From: Bacillus sp. S3
GTDB taxonomy: Bacteria; Bacillota; Bacilli; Bacillales; Cytobacillaceae
DNA length: 64,000 bases
NCBI RefSeq assembly: GCF_005154805.1
Contig: NZ_CP039727.1
Coordinates: forward strand, 2,043,501-2,107,500
Reading direction: 5' to 3'
The notes under the pieces are model-generated. The model was not told the DNA's origin. It did not search any database and saw nothing but the letters and a program-made list of their open reading frames with translations. Each line of letters starts with the position of its first letter. Within the stretch, counting starts at the first letter, position 1. Positions 1 through 7,995 of the stretch are shown here, one piece after another. Both the position numbers and the translations under genes were made by a program.

Positions 1-171
1 AAATGCCCTGTTACTCCACCAAATGTAAAGCGAGTTCACTGGGGATTTGATGATCCAGCGAAAGCAGAAGGTACAGAAGAAGAAAAATGGGCATTCTTCC
101 AACGTGTCCGTGATGAAATTGGAAACCGCATTAAGCGTTTTGCTGAAACGGCCGAGTATGAAAGAATTTAA
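1..171 (+). CDS. arsC: Arsenate reductase ArsC, C-terminal fragment (cut by window edge)
   Basis: The first 56 codons read through to TAA and match the C-terminus of thioredoxin-coupled arsenate reductases (low-molecular-weight phosphatase fold). The stretch [18 protein letters not shown] followed by [19 protein letters not shown] is characteristic. The visible Cys just before PVTPP corresponds to the last cysteine of the three-Cys relay (Cys89 in the B. subtilis/S. aureus enzymes). It passes the disulfide to the surface after arsenate is reduced in the cytoplasm. The P-loop with the first catalytic Cys lies outside the window. An ars operon presumably lies to the left. The truncation is an artefact of the window edge, not a mutation. 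Confidence 0.93.
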   Translation, partial: KCPVTPPNVKRVHWGFDDPAKAEGTEEEKWAFFQRVRDEIGNRIKRFAETAEYERI

Positions 172-178
172 TATCTAT

Positions 179-481
179 TTATTTTGATATATTTCCGGTT
201 TTCCAATAATCAATCAAGTACTTGACTTGTTGTTCATCCACTATGTTTACAGCAAAATAAACAATATCCTTATATTTCATTTTTCTAATTGGATTTTTTA
301 CAACATTATGCATTTTCCTGAAGATCATTATATCGGGTATTGTAAAAGCAACTAGGATAATAGCCCTCTTACCATTAATTCCCCAAGTACCTCTTGTGCC
401 TAAAATTAGGGGTAAGGGGCTATTCTTGCCTTGTAGATAATTGTAAACCCACTCTTGTTCGCTTAAGGTTTTTTCACTCAT
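179..481 (-). CDS. Hypothetical protein, 100 aa
   Basis: Not recognised. The product is a basic, mixed alpha/beta-looking protein with a hydrophobic stretch (AIILVAFTIPDIMIF) around residues 40-55. That stretch could be one membrane segment or a buried strand. It runs convergently toward arsC, only 7 nt from the arsC stop. The start is an ATG without a good Shine-Dalgarno sequence (the nearest purine run, GTGAG, is about 12 nt upstream), so start and expression are uncertain. No catalytic motif is visible. Confidence 0.45.
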   Translation of the reverse strand: MSEKTLSEQEWVYNYLQGKNSPLPLILGTRGTWGINGKRAIILVAFTIPDIMIFRKMHNVVKNPIRKMKYKDIVYFAVNIVDEQQVKYLIDYWKTGNISK

Positions 482-572
482 AAGGATAGTCTCACTCTTA
501 TTTTAACTGTTTTCGTGATAGTAGGGTTCCCGTTGGCTTAGGAGACTATGCTACATAAGGTTTTAAGACATA

Positions 573-872
573 TTAGAGCCTCCAATCCGGAAAGTCTGTG
601 TCTTTTCTTTTTTCATAATCCTTCATTCTTGAGAATGAGTTTCCAAGTTTTCCTACAATGAATCCTTGAGGGCTTGATGTTTGTATATTACCGTTCAACT
701 CTTCTAATTTAATTTTTGCAAACATGGTTGCTACTGTAGCTAAACTTTCAATAGTATCCATTAATTCAGGGTTGTCACTGTTGTATCTTTTTGCAATGGA
801 GTAAATATAATCAAGTCTATTTCTAATAAGCTTCAGCGTTTCGATACTAAACTGTTCCTGTGCCTTTGTCAT
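573..872 (-). CDS. Hypothetical protein, 99 aa, helical
   Basis: Not recognised. A longer frame begins at 905, but the ATG at 872 has a clear AAGGAG ribosome site 9 nt upstream, so MTKAQEQF is taken as the N-terminus. The first ~70 residues look alpha-helical (ETLKLIRNRLDYIYSIAKRY, then ELMDTIESLATVATMFAKIK). The tail is charged and ends DFPDWRL. There is no signal peptide and no membrane segment, so it is probably a small cytoplasmic protein. It lies upstream of, and in the same direction as, the 179-481 gene (about 90 nt apart). The two might be co-transcribed. Confidence 0.6.
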   Translation of the reverse strand: MTKAQEQFSIETLKLIRNRLDYIYSIAKRYNSDNPELMDTIESLATVATMFAKIKLEELNGNIQTSSPQGFIVGKLGNSFSRMKDYEKRKDTDFPDWRL

Positions 873-905
873 AACATTCCACTCCTTATTAATAAGCCTA
901 TGCAA

Positions 906-1221
906 AAAAAGCTAAATGTGAATGTAATAAAATAAATAAATAATTACGCATACTTTTTCTATGACTTGTTCCACCAGTTCGTAAATACTGAAATTTTCTT
1001 TAAATTGAATTTCTTAGAAATCCATTACGACAATTTTTGATTTTGTGTTATGGGACTTTTTGATTAAAATGCGAGGAAAATGTTGGTTTTTAGAAGAAAA
1101 AGCAGGATTTTAATTTTTAATAAGGAATATATAATACAAAACAATTTACCTATCAGAAAGTAGAGGATCGGAACCATTTCATTCATCCATCCCAATCCAT
1201 GTATGAAAGAAGGTATGCGGT
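906..1221. other. Intergenic stretch, about 315 bp, no gene seen
   Basis: AT-rich spacer between a minus-strand and a plus-strand gene. It must hold divergent promoters, but I see no convincing -35/-10 pair, repeat or structured RNA. The last 20 bases carry the GAAAGAAGG ribosome site of the next gene. Confidence 0.5.
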
Positions 1222-1779
1222 ATGAACGAAAGTTTTTTTGCGGACTATAAAAAGTTTATTGTTGCACCGGTCGATGAAAAGTCAAATGGGAAAGAAGTAT
1301 TTGATCCGAAAAATTATGCCTCACATTATATTCTGACGCTATCTATTTACAATTCTCGATTGTCGAATTGGAAGGATGCTAGTAAATATTATATTGATGT
1401 TGAAAAAAGTATCAAAACGGTTCTGGCGGAATTCAATCAAAAGCAGTATGAAGGGTACCATCTTCAATTACTTGAATTAGATCAGTTTAAAAATTATTTT
1501 GTTTTGGCTCTTTCGTCAAAAACGAAATTTGAAACAAAGGACGAAAATGACCGTGTATCATTTGTTGTTGATAGAATGCTAACGAATCCTTTTTATGTGG
1601 GACAAGGATGGTTCAATTTAATTGGAGAAAAGGGGAGAGTGGAACGTAAGCTATTTTGCTGCTCTTTTATGAAATATGAAGACGAAAACCCGGGTTTTTC
1701 AAAAATAGACAAAATATTTGAAAACGTCAGTGAATTAATTCCTAAAAATAGTGAGATTAAGCTAGTTAAAACTCTTTAA
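1222..1779 (+). CDS. Hypothetical protein, 185 aa
   Basis: Not recognised. The ATG has an AAGAAGG ribosome site about 8 nt upstream. The protein is soluble, with many aromatic and charged residues and no signal peptide or membrane helix. Two adjacent cysteines (KLFCCSFMKYEDE, about residue 145) are its only striking residues. It is monocistronic by layout, followed by a strong terminator at 1814-1843. No fold or function can be assigned from motifs. Confidence 0.65.
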   Translation: MNESFFADYKKFIVAPVDEKSNGKEVFDPKNYASHYILTLSIYNSRLSNWKDASKYYIDVEKSIKTVLAEFNQKQYEGYHLQLLELDQFKNYFVLALSSKTKFETKDENDRVSFVVDRMLTNPFYVGQGWFNLIGEKGRVERKLFCCSFMKYEDENPGFSKIDKIFENVSELIPKNSEIKLVKTL

Positions 1780-1813
1780 ATTAATTTGTGGGAAAATAAA
1801 TTTTTAATGTAAT

Positions 1814-1843
1814 AAGGACTTAACACGCCGGTTAAGTCCTTTT
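1814..1843 (+). terminator. Intrinsic terminator after the 185-aa gene
   Basis: A 10-bp perfect stem (AAGGACTTAA / TTAAGTCCTT) with the 8-nt loop CACGCCGG, ending in TTTT, 35 nt after the stop codon. Confidence 0.85.
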
Positions 1844-1984
1844 AAGTGTATAGAGAAAGATTCTGTCAGCAAATTCCTTTCCATATTATTTTTAAAATGT
1901 TTTAATCGAATAGGATGATCCATTTCATCCTTTTATTTCGATTAGTTAGTATGAAGTTGTTTAGCCCATTATGGACAAATCTCC

Positions 1985-2683
1985 TCAACACCCCCTCATA
2001 ATTAAAATGGTTTGGTTCTTATCACCTGGACCGATAAAGTCTAATGCGGCAGGAGAGAATACTGTACCTTTTCTTTTAGTACCCTCCAAAAGTATTCGGA
2101 TTGGCTCAAGGACTCCATGATCTTGAAAGGCATTGCCTCCCAAGAATATCTTCTTTTTTGCCCTTTTTCTGAAAACAGCCCTATGTTTCTCACTAACTGT
2201 GCTAGCTGCGGCGGGCTCCTTCACATCCTCTTTAAGGTACAATGATGCTTTCCCCGTTTGTTTTACCTCTTCGTCCATTACTGCGACTATTCCTATTTCT
2301 TGTTCATTTACCATCAAGACGAAGTGATAGCCTGTTTCCGTTTTCTTTTGCACAACAGCCACTTCATCTGTAATGAAAGTAGCGAACTCTTCGGATTCAT
2401 TCGTGAGTGAGTCTTGAGGGAGTTCTTTTTTCTTGATGACTCGAAAAAATGCTTTTGCGCCAATTTCTTCATCAGTGAAGTCAAAAGGCTTTATACTTTG
2501 TGTTCGTACAAAGTACAAGTTTTTAACCCTTTTTTGCCCATTTAATTGGACACATAAAGCAACATCTTCATTTACCACCTCTCCCTCAACGTTTTCGAGC
2601 GTAGGGACATTCATTTTCATTCCTGGAAATTGAACGAAAATGTAGCTGAAGTTTTTCTTGGGCCGTACTTCCAGAAGTCTCAT
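1985..2683 (-). CDS. Hypothetical protein, 232 aa
   Basis: Not recognised. The start ATG has AAAGG about 10 nt upstream. The protein looks soluble and beta-rich in the first 130 residues (alternating VQFPGMKMNVP, EVVNEDVALCVQLNG, HFVLMVNEQEIGIVAVM). A basic hinge follows (KHRAVFRKRAKKKIFLGG, about residues 165-182). The C-terminus (GPGDKNQTILIMRGC) ends in Cys. There is no signal peptide. The layout suggests two domains joined by the Ala/basic linker. A spore or surface role is conceivable given other genes in the window, but nothing in the sequence proves it. Confidence 0.65.
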   Translation of the reverse strand: MRLLEVRPKKNFSYIFVQFPGMKMNVPTLENVEGEVVNEDVALCVQLNGQKRVKNLYFVRTQSIKPFDFTDEEIGAKAFFRVIKKKELPQDSLTNESEEFATFITDEVAVVQKKTETGYHFVLMVNEQEIGIVAVMDEEVKQTGKASLYLKEDVKEPAAASTVSEKHRAVFRKRAKKKIFLGGNAFQDHGVLEPIRILLEGTKRKGTVFSPAALDFIGPGDKNQTILIMRGC

Positions 2684-2920
2684 AAACTCACAACCTTTCC
2701 GATTTGTTACAAGGTAATTCTCCCTGTAAGATTATAATTCAATATTCATTCTTATCTTCCTTTCTGAGTATGAAGAGTTTTCATCGTCACTTTCTTGGGA
2801 ATTGCGATAGTTTCTATCATTTGTTGAGTAATTATGAGGAATTCTACTAGCGAAAATCCATAATTGAAAAGTTCTTTGTCGTTTTAATCTTCCATGCAGC
2901 TTACCTAGGGGCAATGTTAA

Positions 2921-2966
2921 AAAAAACAGAACGAGATTGGAGTGTCCAATCTCGTTCTGTTTTTTT
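2921..2966 (-). terminator. Strong bidirectional terminator
   Basis: A 20-bp perfect stem (AAAAAACAGAACGAGATTGG and its complement) around the loop AGTGT. T-runs occur in both directions. It lies 21 nt beyond the stop of the beta-propeller gene that ends at 2987. Confidence 0.92.
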
Positions 2967-2986
2967 AAAGGTTTTTATTCATACTA

Positions 2987-4417
2987 TCATGGAACAATTT
3001 CAAAAATAGTGCCTTGGTTAAAATCAGTTACTTTCATAGAGCCATAAACCCCTAAATAAAGTCTGGTTTGATCCAGATTCGTTCCCAAACTAACATAATA
3101 AGATGATTGCGACCCGAAATTATAATCGGTTTCAATTACACTAAAATCATTTAGTTTACCATCTGTTCTTAACCTGGTATAAGCTAAAACCCCTCTAACC
3201 GGAGGGCGAGATTCTTCATGTCTCGCAAGATCGGTAAACACAACGCTTCCCGTTAAATTGGGGATTCCATTCCCCATATAGGCTTGCACTCCTGTAAGTG
3301 CAGTTCCTCCAAACTTATCGGGCCTTTGATCTTTATGAAAATAACTAGTTAGGGGCTGAAGTCGCTTCACTGACGATATTACTGCTTCATCGTAATACGC
3401 AATTATTTTCTCATCCAAGGCCGGATTTTCAGAGCAGCCCCTTATAATCGAAGTAGGAAATGCACCTTCCCATCCTCGCCAGCCCAGGTTTATCAATCCT
3501 TCTTGGATTGGTTCAGTGTTTCTTAAAGATGCTTGAACAAGCTGAGTAACTGGTATTGGTTTATAATGAACAAATGAAAAAATCGACTCGACCAAATCCT
3601 GTCCGACATTTCCCACATATTTGATGTACTGATTATAAAATCTTTGAAATGAAATGCCTGGTATATTGCGGACTCCTTTGGCAATTACCGTAAGCGTTTC
3701 CTGAATAGGTGCGGGAAGTTCATTAAAGCGAGTGACTACGGGTGGATGATAGACATTAGTATTTTTATCTACATCAATTTCAATTATTTTACCAGCTAAT
3801 TCCATAGGATCCTGGCTTAAATTAAAGGGATCATAACCTGCTCCACCATCTCCTGTTGTTAAAACAAGTTTCCCTGTTTCTGGTGAAAAATTTAAGTTAT
3901 TTACACCATTATGATTAAAAAAAGGCCTTCTTATGTTAAGTAGGGTCCGTCGTTTTTGAGGTTGACCATTCGATTGTAAAATCCATTCCTCAACTGTATC
4001 AATGTGATCATATTTAGTTTCTCTATTTATCCATTTTAGGATTAAGGTTTTGGGATCACATGGGTCAGGCTTAAAATGTTCAGAAAGAGCACCTGGACCT
4101 TGTGTTCCAGCTACTGAATAATGAAGATAAAACAATCCAGTACTATAAAATTTTGGATGAAATGCGAGCCCCAGCAATCCCCGTTCATCATATCCACTAC
4201 CAGAAACACCTTGTTCAGAAGTACCTAGTTTAATGATTTGCGGGCGAATATCTAAAAAAGTCATCAAACTTGAGTTTCCTATGTAAAAGATCTCTCCTAC
4301 CTGGGTTGCAATAAATAATCTTTCAATGGAGTCTCCCGGAAGGATTGCTGTTTTCATAACAGTGGGTAAATTTAACTTAGTAACAATAGGCCGTAAACGA
4401 ACCTTAACTTTTTTCAC
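2987..4417 (-). CDS. PQQ-dependent sugar dehydrogenase-like (glucose/sorbosone dehydrogenase) beta-propeller
   Basis: A 476-aa protein with the hallmarks of the GSDH/HHIP-like beta-propeller family. They are ERGLLGLAFHPKF (about residue 78), the histidine motif FFNHNGVNNLNFSPETGKL with TTGDGGAGYDPF (about 165-195), GKIIEIDVD and LGWRGWEGAFP. Family members oxidise aldose-type sugars with bound PQQ. Here no signal peptide is visible, although many relatives are exported, and no PQQ synthesis gene is in view. Substrate and even enzymatic activity are therefore open. The start is GTG with AAGGAG 11 nt upstream. A sequence resembling a sigma-K site (AC-N18-CATATTCTT on the minus strand, 4454-4482) lies upstream but differs from consensus in spacing and the last base. 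Confidence 0.82.
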   Translation of the reverse strand: MKKVKVRLRPIVTKLNLPTVMKTAILPGDSIERLFIATQVGEIFYIGNSSLMTFLDIRPQIIKLGTSEQGVSGSGYDERGLLGLAFHPKFYSTGLFYLHYSVAGTQGPGALSEHFKPDPCDPKTLILKWINRETKYDHIDTVEEWILQSNGQPQKRRTLLNIRRPFFNHNGVNNLNFSPETGKLVLTTGDGGAGYDPFNLSQDPMELAGKIIEIDVDKNTNVYHPPVVTRFNELPAPIQETLTVIAKGVRNIPGISFQRFYNQYIKYVGNVGQDLVESIFSFVHYKPIPVTQLVQASLRNTEPIQEGLINLGWRGWEGAFPTSIIRGCSENPALDEKIIAYYDEAVISSVKRLQPLTSYFHKDQRPDKFGGTALTGVQAYMGNGIPNLTGSVVFTDLARHEESRPPVRGVLAYTRLRTDGKLNDFSVIETDYNFGSQSSYYVSLGTNLDQTRLYLGVYGSMKVTDFNQGTIFEIVP

Positions 4418-4582
4418 CCAACATTACACTCCTTCATTTTGTTTTCTTTTTTTAAGAATATGATTGGAAATGTTCTATTAGTACCAAGTAAGGGCGGAGG
4501 AACCGGATAAGCATCGTAATAAATTATAATATGTTGTTTTATTACCCTTTAGCAGCTGGGAATTATAGTAAAAAACTTTCAT

Positions 4583-4612
4583 TTACCAACCATATCTCAA
4601 CTAGTTTATAAT
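4583..4612 (+). promoter_or_regulatory. Candidate sigma-A promoter for the jet operon
   Basis: A perfect TATAAT at 4607-4612 is preceded, 18 nt upstream, by TTACCA (4583-4588), a 4/6 match to TTGACA. The transcript would start about 55 nt before the jetD GTG. The weak -35 suggests low or conditional expression. Confidence 0.45.
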
Positions 4613-4673
4613 AAAAGGATGTCCATATGGGACAGTAGGAGTAGATTCTTAAAGGCTAAGAAGTTTTAAGTAG

Positions 4674-5747
4674 GTGAGTACAATCGATGTTATTGAAACA
4701 CGGGTGAGAGGTTTTATAGCTGATATTCAACACCCGAAACAAAAAAAGAAAATAAATATGAATGATTTAGAAATTCAGTTGCGAAAGCTTTTGGATGACT
4801 ATTTTGAAATGGATGGTTATTCGCTGTTCTATCGTGCCATTGAAACATTACAAGGAGAGGGACAACTTATCCCGATTCAAAATAATCAATTCAATGGAAG
4901 AACACCGGCTCTGCCCTTATATTATTGGGTTAATATAAAAGTTCAGCCAGCCAAATGGGATCGTCTTGAGATGATGAATTTAGGTGATCAGTTTGATTTT
5001 TCTTTTTATGAACGGCATCCCGAATGGCAAACGAGGGACGAGTGGAATCGAATCCAGAATGTATATACTTTTCTAAAGTTCAGTCAGGAACGGGAAATCG
5101 TGTCATTCGAAGAAAGAAGTCTGGAGCTATTCGGCCATGAAAAGTTCTTACTAGACGGTAATAGTTTTCCTGATGGAAAAGGATTTTTAGCTAGAATTGG
5201 AATATCAGAAGATCGTTTAAAAATGGTGAATTACGGGGAGCCTTTTGTATTTTGGATGAAACAAGGGAAAGAAATAAAAGATATTCAAAGGGTACTGATT
5301 GTCGAGAATCTATCTTTCTTTCACACTGCCATTAAGTTATTAGAAGCAAATGAACTCGATTATGAACCTGAACTGATTATTTATGGTGAAGGGACCAAAA
5401 TTGAACGGAGCCTTTCCTTTTTCTTTCGAATGTTTCCGCCGAAAGCCTACCTTTTCTATTATGCAGGTGATTTGGATGCCGCAGGGTACGCGATCCTCTT
5501 TCGGCTAATAGAAAAATACCCAGAATGCTGTATCCAGCCTGCTTTAAAAATTTATCGCAAAATGCTAGAATGTCTAGAACAAAGGAATGAACAGAAACAA
5601 GGTCAGACACAAAACACCAATTATCGGGATTTATTCTTTCATTGGTTTACTGAAGAGGAGCAAGCGCTATTAATGCAATTATGGCAGGAAAATAAGCGGA
5701 TCCCTCAAGAAGTTTTAACGATAGAAACCTGGAGGAGATGGATGTGA
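4674..5747 (+). CDS. jetD: Wadjet defence protein JetD (Toprim nuclease subunit)
   Basis: A 357-aa protein of the DUF3322/DUF2220 type. The N-terminal half is helical and DNA-binding-like. The C-terminal Toprim domain shows the metal-binding glutamate in VLIVENLSFF (E211) and the D-x-D motif in AGDLDAAG (D266, D268). In characterised Wadjet systems JetD is the nuclease that cleaves closed circular DNA held by the JetABC SMC-like motor. It is the first gene of the D-A-B-C operon and overlaps jetA by 4 nt (GTGA). The start used here is GTG with only a poor ribosome site. An internal ATG at codon 29 is a less likely alternative because it would trim the N-terminal domain. Confidence 0.9.
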   Translation: MSTIDVIETRVRGFIADIQHPKQKKKINMNDLEIQLRKLLDDYFEMDGYSLFYRAIETLQGEGQLIPIQNNQFNGRTPALPLYYWVNIKVQPAKWDRLEMMNLGDQFDFSFYERHPEWQTRDEWNRIQNVYTFLKFSQEREIVSFEERSLELFGHEKFLLDGNSFPDGKGFLARIGISEDRLKMVNYGEPFVFWMKQGKEIKDIQRVLIVENLSFFHTAIKLLEANELDYEPELIIYGEGTKIERSLSFFFRMFPPKAYLFYYAGDLDAAGYAILFRLIEKYPECCIQPALKIYRKMLECLEQRNEQKQGQTQNTNYRDLFFHWFTEEEQALLMQLWQENKRIPQEVLTIETWRRWM

Positions 5748-7252
5748 ACGAGTCATGGGAAGGATTCGCACTAAGAATGCAACGATTAAATCCACTGTTC
5801 GAGCTTGGGAGGGGGATGGAAGTAGGTGAGCTGAAACCTCATATCCAAACCATTCTCATGCAAGTGCTCCTCACCATCTTTTATCGAGAATTAAATGATG
5901 ATGATAGTAGACGGAAATCGGATATCAAGTATATGGTCGAAGACTCCATTAAGCACATGAAGCTTTTAGCAGACGATAAGCAAATTGAACGGATTACTGG
6001 CGGGCTCCTGTATCAGGGGAAAGAGGAATATAGTAAACCGTTTGAAGCCTTATATTATGATGAAATCAGACAATCCTGGGAGAAACAGATCTTCCGCTAT
6101 GTCACCATGGATGAATTATATACGAATTTAGAGATTGGCGGATCCATTGTATATAAACTCACAGATGTCGCTCAGGAAATGATTTTTATGAGCAGGGAAA
6201 TGGCAGAGGAATTCTCAATCACCATTGAACAACTCTACAGTATGCAGCTGATTAAAAATGGTAATTTCAGAAAAGCCACAAGAAACCTCGATCACCTCAT
6301 TTCACGAGTAAACCGCTTAATGGCAAATGAATTCACATTTCAAAAGGAAATGATCAACAATCCCAAAATATTATTGATGGAAGAGGAATGGCAAAGAGCT
6401 GATAATCGAGTTGAAATTGAAAAGCAATTTGAAGAAGAAAAAAATCACTTCCGTACCATAACTAGTATGATAGAAAAGACAAAACGAAGGAATGAAGAAG
6501 ATGATTATATCCAAAAAGAATTGATTCTTCTCCAAGAAAAGATTGGCCATACAAGGCAATTGCATGACCGATTTGCAAAACTGGTCATTCAAAATATTTC
6601 ATATGAGATGAAATTAAAGGCAGAAAATCCTTCTTTATTTTGGGAAAACAGTCTGGTTTCATTTCGAGAGCATTTTTATGAAAATTGGTTTATGAAGGAA
6701 GGCGTTCATCGCTTTTCCGTTATCGAAAAAGTCCTTTCTCCTTTATTTTCACCGAAGAATGAATTTATTTTGCCGCTTGATTGGATTTGGGGTGAACAAG
6801 AACTCAATGAAAAACAAATTAGCGAAACTGTTTTGGAAGATGAGGTTGAGGAAAGCATTACACGTAAACGCGTGACCAACTGGGATTCTGTTATTATGGC
6901 CTGGAGTTATGTGTTCCAATTTTTACAAACACACGGAGAGTTTTCGTTAACAGATGTAAAGGAGCTGCCATTGGAAGTGCAGGATTTATGGTTTGAGGAA
7001 TCTGAAACGATCGATTTGTGGATGATGTTCGATAAAAAGCCGCTAAAGGTTCAAGTGCTGCATCGAAAGGAAGAAACATTAAACGATGAGAGAGAAATTC
7101 TTCTATACAAACTAATGAAGGAATATCCGCAATTTCAAGTGTTTGAAGGCTCGAAAATTTTTACGGAGTTTGATCATCGAGCGGAGCCTTTTCTCTGGTA
7201 TCAAATGAAAATGACCCCTTTTAAAATATGTGTACAGGAGGAGAAAGGATGA
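5744..7252 (+). CDS. jetA: Wadjet defence protein JetA (kleisin-like subunit)
   Basis: About 502 aa. Length, position and helical/coiled-coil character (charged helices at about residues 205-290) fit the JetA kleisin-like subunit of type III Wadjet (DUF5716-type). It would bridge the JetC heads and bind JetB. I chose the GTG at 5744, which overlaps the jetD stop (GTGA) and has GGAGG 8 nt upstream. An in-frame ATG at 5738 sits too close to that ribosome site. The gene ends in ATGA overlap with jetB, so translation is probably coupled. Assignment rests on the neighbouring jetC and jetD and on general similarity, because kleisins are poorly conserved. Confidence 0.82.
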   Translation: MNESWEGFALRMQRLNPLFELGRGMEVGELKPHIQTILMQVLLTIFYRELNDDDSRRKSDIKYMVEDSIKHMKLLADDKQIERITGGLLYQGKEEYSKPFEALYYDEIRQSWEKQIFRYVTMDELYTNLEIGGSIVYKLTDVAQEMIFMSREMAEEFSITIEQLYSMQLIKNGNFRKATRNLDHLISRVNRLMANEFTFQKEMINNPKILLMEEEWQRADNRVEIEKQFEEEKNHFRTITSMIEKTKRRNEEDDYIQKELILLQEKIGHTRQLHDRFAKLVIQNISYEMKLKAENPSLFWENSLVSFREHFYENWFMKEGVHRFSVIEKVLSPLFSPKNEFILPLDWIWGEQELNEKQISETVLEDEVEESITRKRVTNWDSVIMAWSYVFQFLQTHGEFSLTDVKELPLEVQDLWFEESETIDLWMMFDKKPLKVQVLHRKEETLNDEREILLYKLMKEYPQFQVFEGSKIFTEFDHRAEPFLWYQMKMTPFKICVQEEKG

Positions 7253-7995
7253 ATGCAGAAAGTGTCAAAAGGGCTTCAGCTGTCTATTTCTCGTTGTTAA
7301 AGGATAAAGTAATCGACGAAACGAGTGAGCATTTCCAAACGTATTTTGATCCGGAAGTGAGACAGACGGTTCTTCTATTAGCAGACGAATCAGGTACATA
7401 TATTATTGAATCGCCTAAACGCATCCAGTTAGTTGTCCAGCCAACAGGGTCCGTCTTTGCTACGAATTTTACCCATTTGAAAGAAAAGCATCGGCAAATA
7501 GAAACGAAAAAACATTTTCATCTTATTAGCGTTGTCATTATGTCTTTTTTAGCAGCCATCGATCGCAACCAGGCTGCAAAAATCCGCACGAAACGGGAAG
7601 GAATTAGCTACTACGCATTAGAGCGGCAAGTCAACGACTTAATGGGTAAGTGGGATAGCATTCTTAAAGCTAAACCGACTTTCGGAGAAGAAGAGCGAAT
7701 TGATATGAAGGAAGTGGTGACAACTTGGAAATACATGGAGGTTGATACGGACGATTTTGGGGTGAAGAAAGGCAATAGACGAACCAGAATCGGTTTAATT
7801 GCCGGCGCTATGCGTTTATTGGAGACGGAAGGGTTAATAGTCATACTTGATCGAGACGATATTCCAAAGGTGATTCCAAAACAAGAGCTTTCCGAGCGGA
7901 TTGAATACCTGTATCACGATTATGATCGGTATGAAGTGTTTAAAAAATTAATGAATACAGAGGAGGATCTGCATGCCGAAAATCCATCGAATTAG
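7249..7995 (+). CDS. jetB: Wadjet defence protein JetB (KITE/MukE-like subunit)
   Basis: 248 aa. The ATG at 7249 overlaps the jetA stop as ATGA and follows AGGAGGAGAAAGG, so I prefer it to the upstream in-frame ATG at 7228. Size, gene order and predicted winged-helix-like content (for example GLIAGAMRLLETEGLIVIL) fit JetB of the DUF6063 type. This is the KITE dimer that binds the kleisin JetA in the SMC complex. The tail reads into the start of jetC (23-nt overlap), so A, B and C should be made in fixed ratio. No catalytic residues are expected or seen. Confidence 0.82.
   Translation: MNAESVKRASAVYFSLLKDKVIDETSEHFQTYFDPEVRQTVLLLADESGTYIIESPKRIQLVVQPTGSVFATNFTHLKEKHRQIETKKHFHLISVVIMSFLAAIDRNQAAKIRTKREGISYYALERQVNDLMGKWDSILKAKPTFGEEERIDMKEVVTTWKYMEVDTDDFGVKKGNRRTRIGLIAGAMRLLETEGLIVILDRDDIPKVIPKQELSERIEYLYHDYDRYEVFKKLMNTEEDLHAENPSN

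Noticed and set aside
1903..1944. Hairpin AGGATGA/TCATCCT with outer AATCGAA/TTCGATT arms
   Set aside because: A stronger terminator at 1814-1843 already serves the upstream gene, and this imperfect structure has no clear gene to terminate on the minus strand.
2732..2914. 60-codon minus-strand frame
   Set aside because: TTG start without a ribosome site, adjacent to a terminator, and a composition unlike a real protein.
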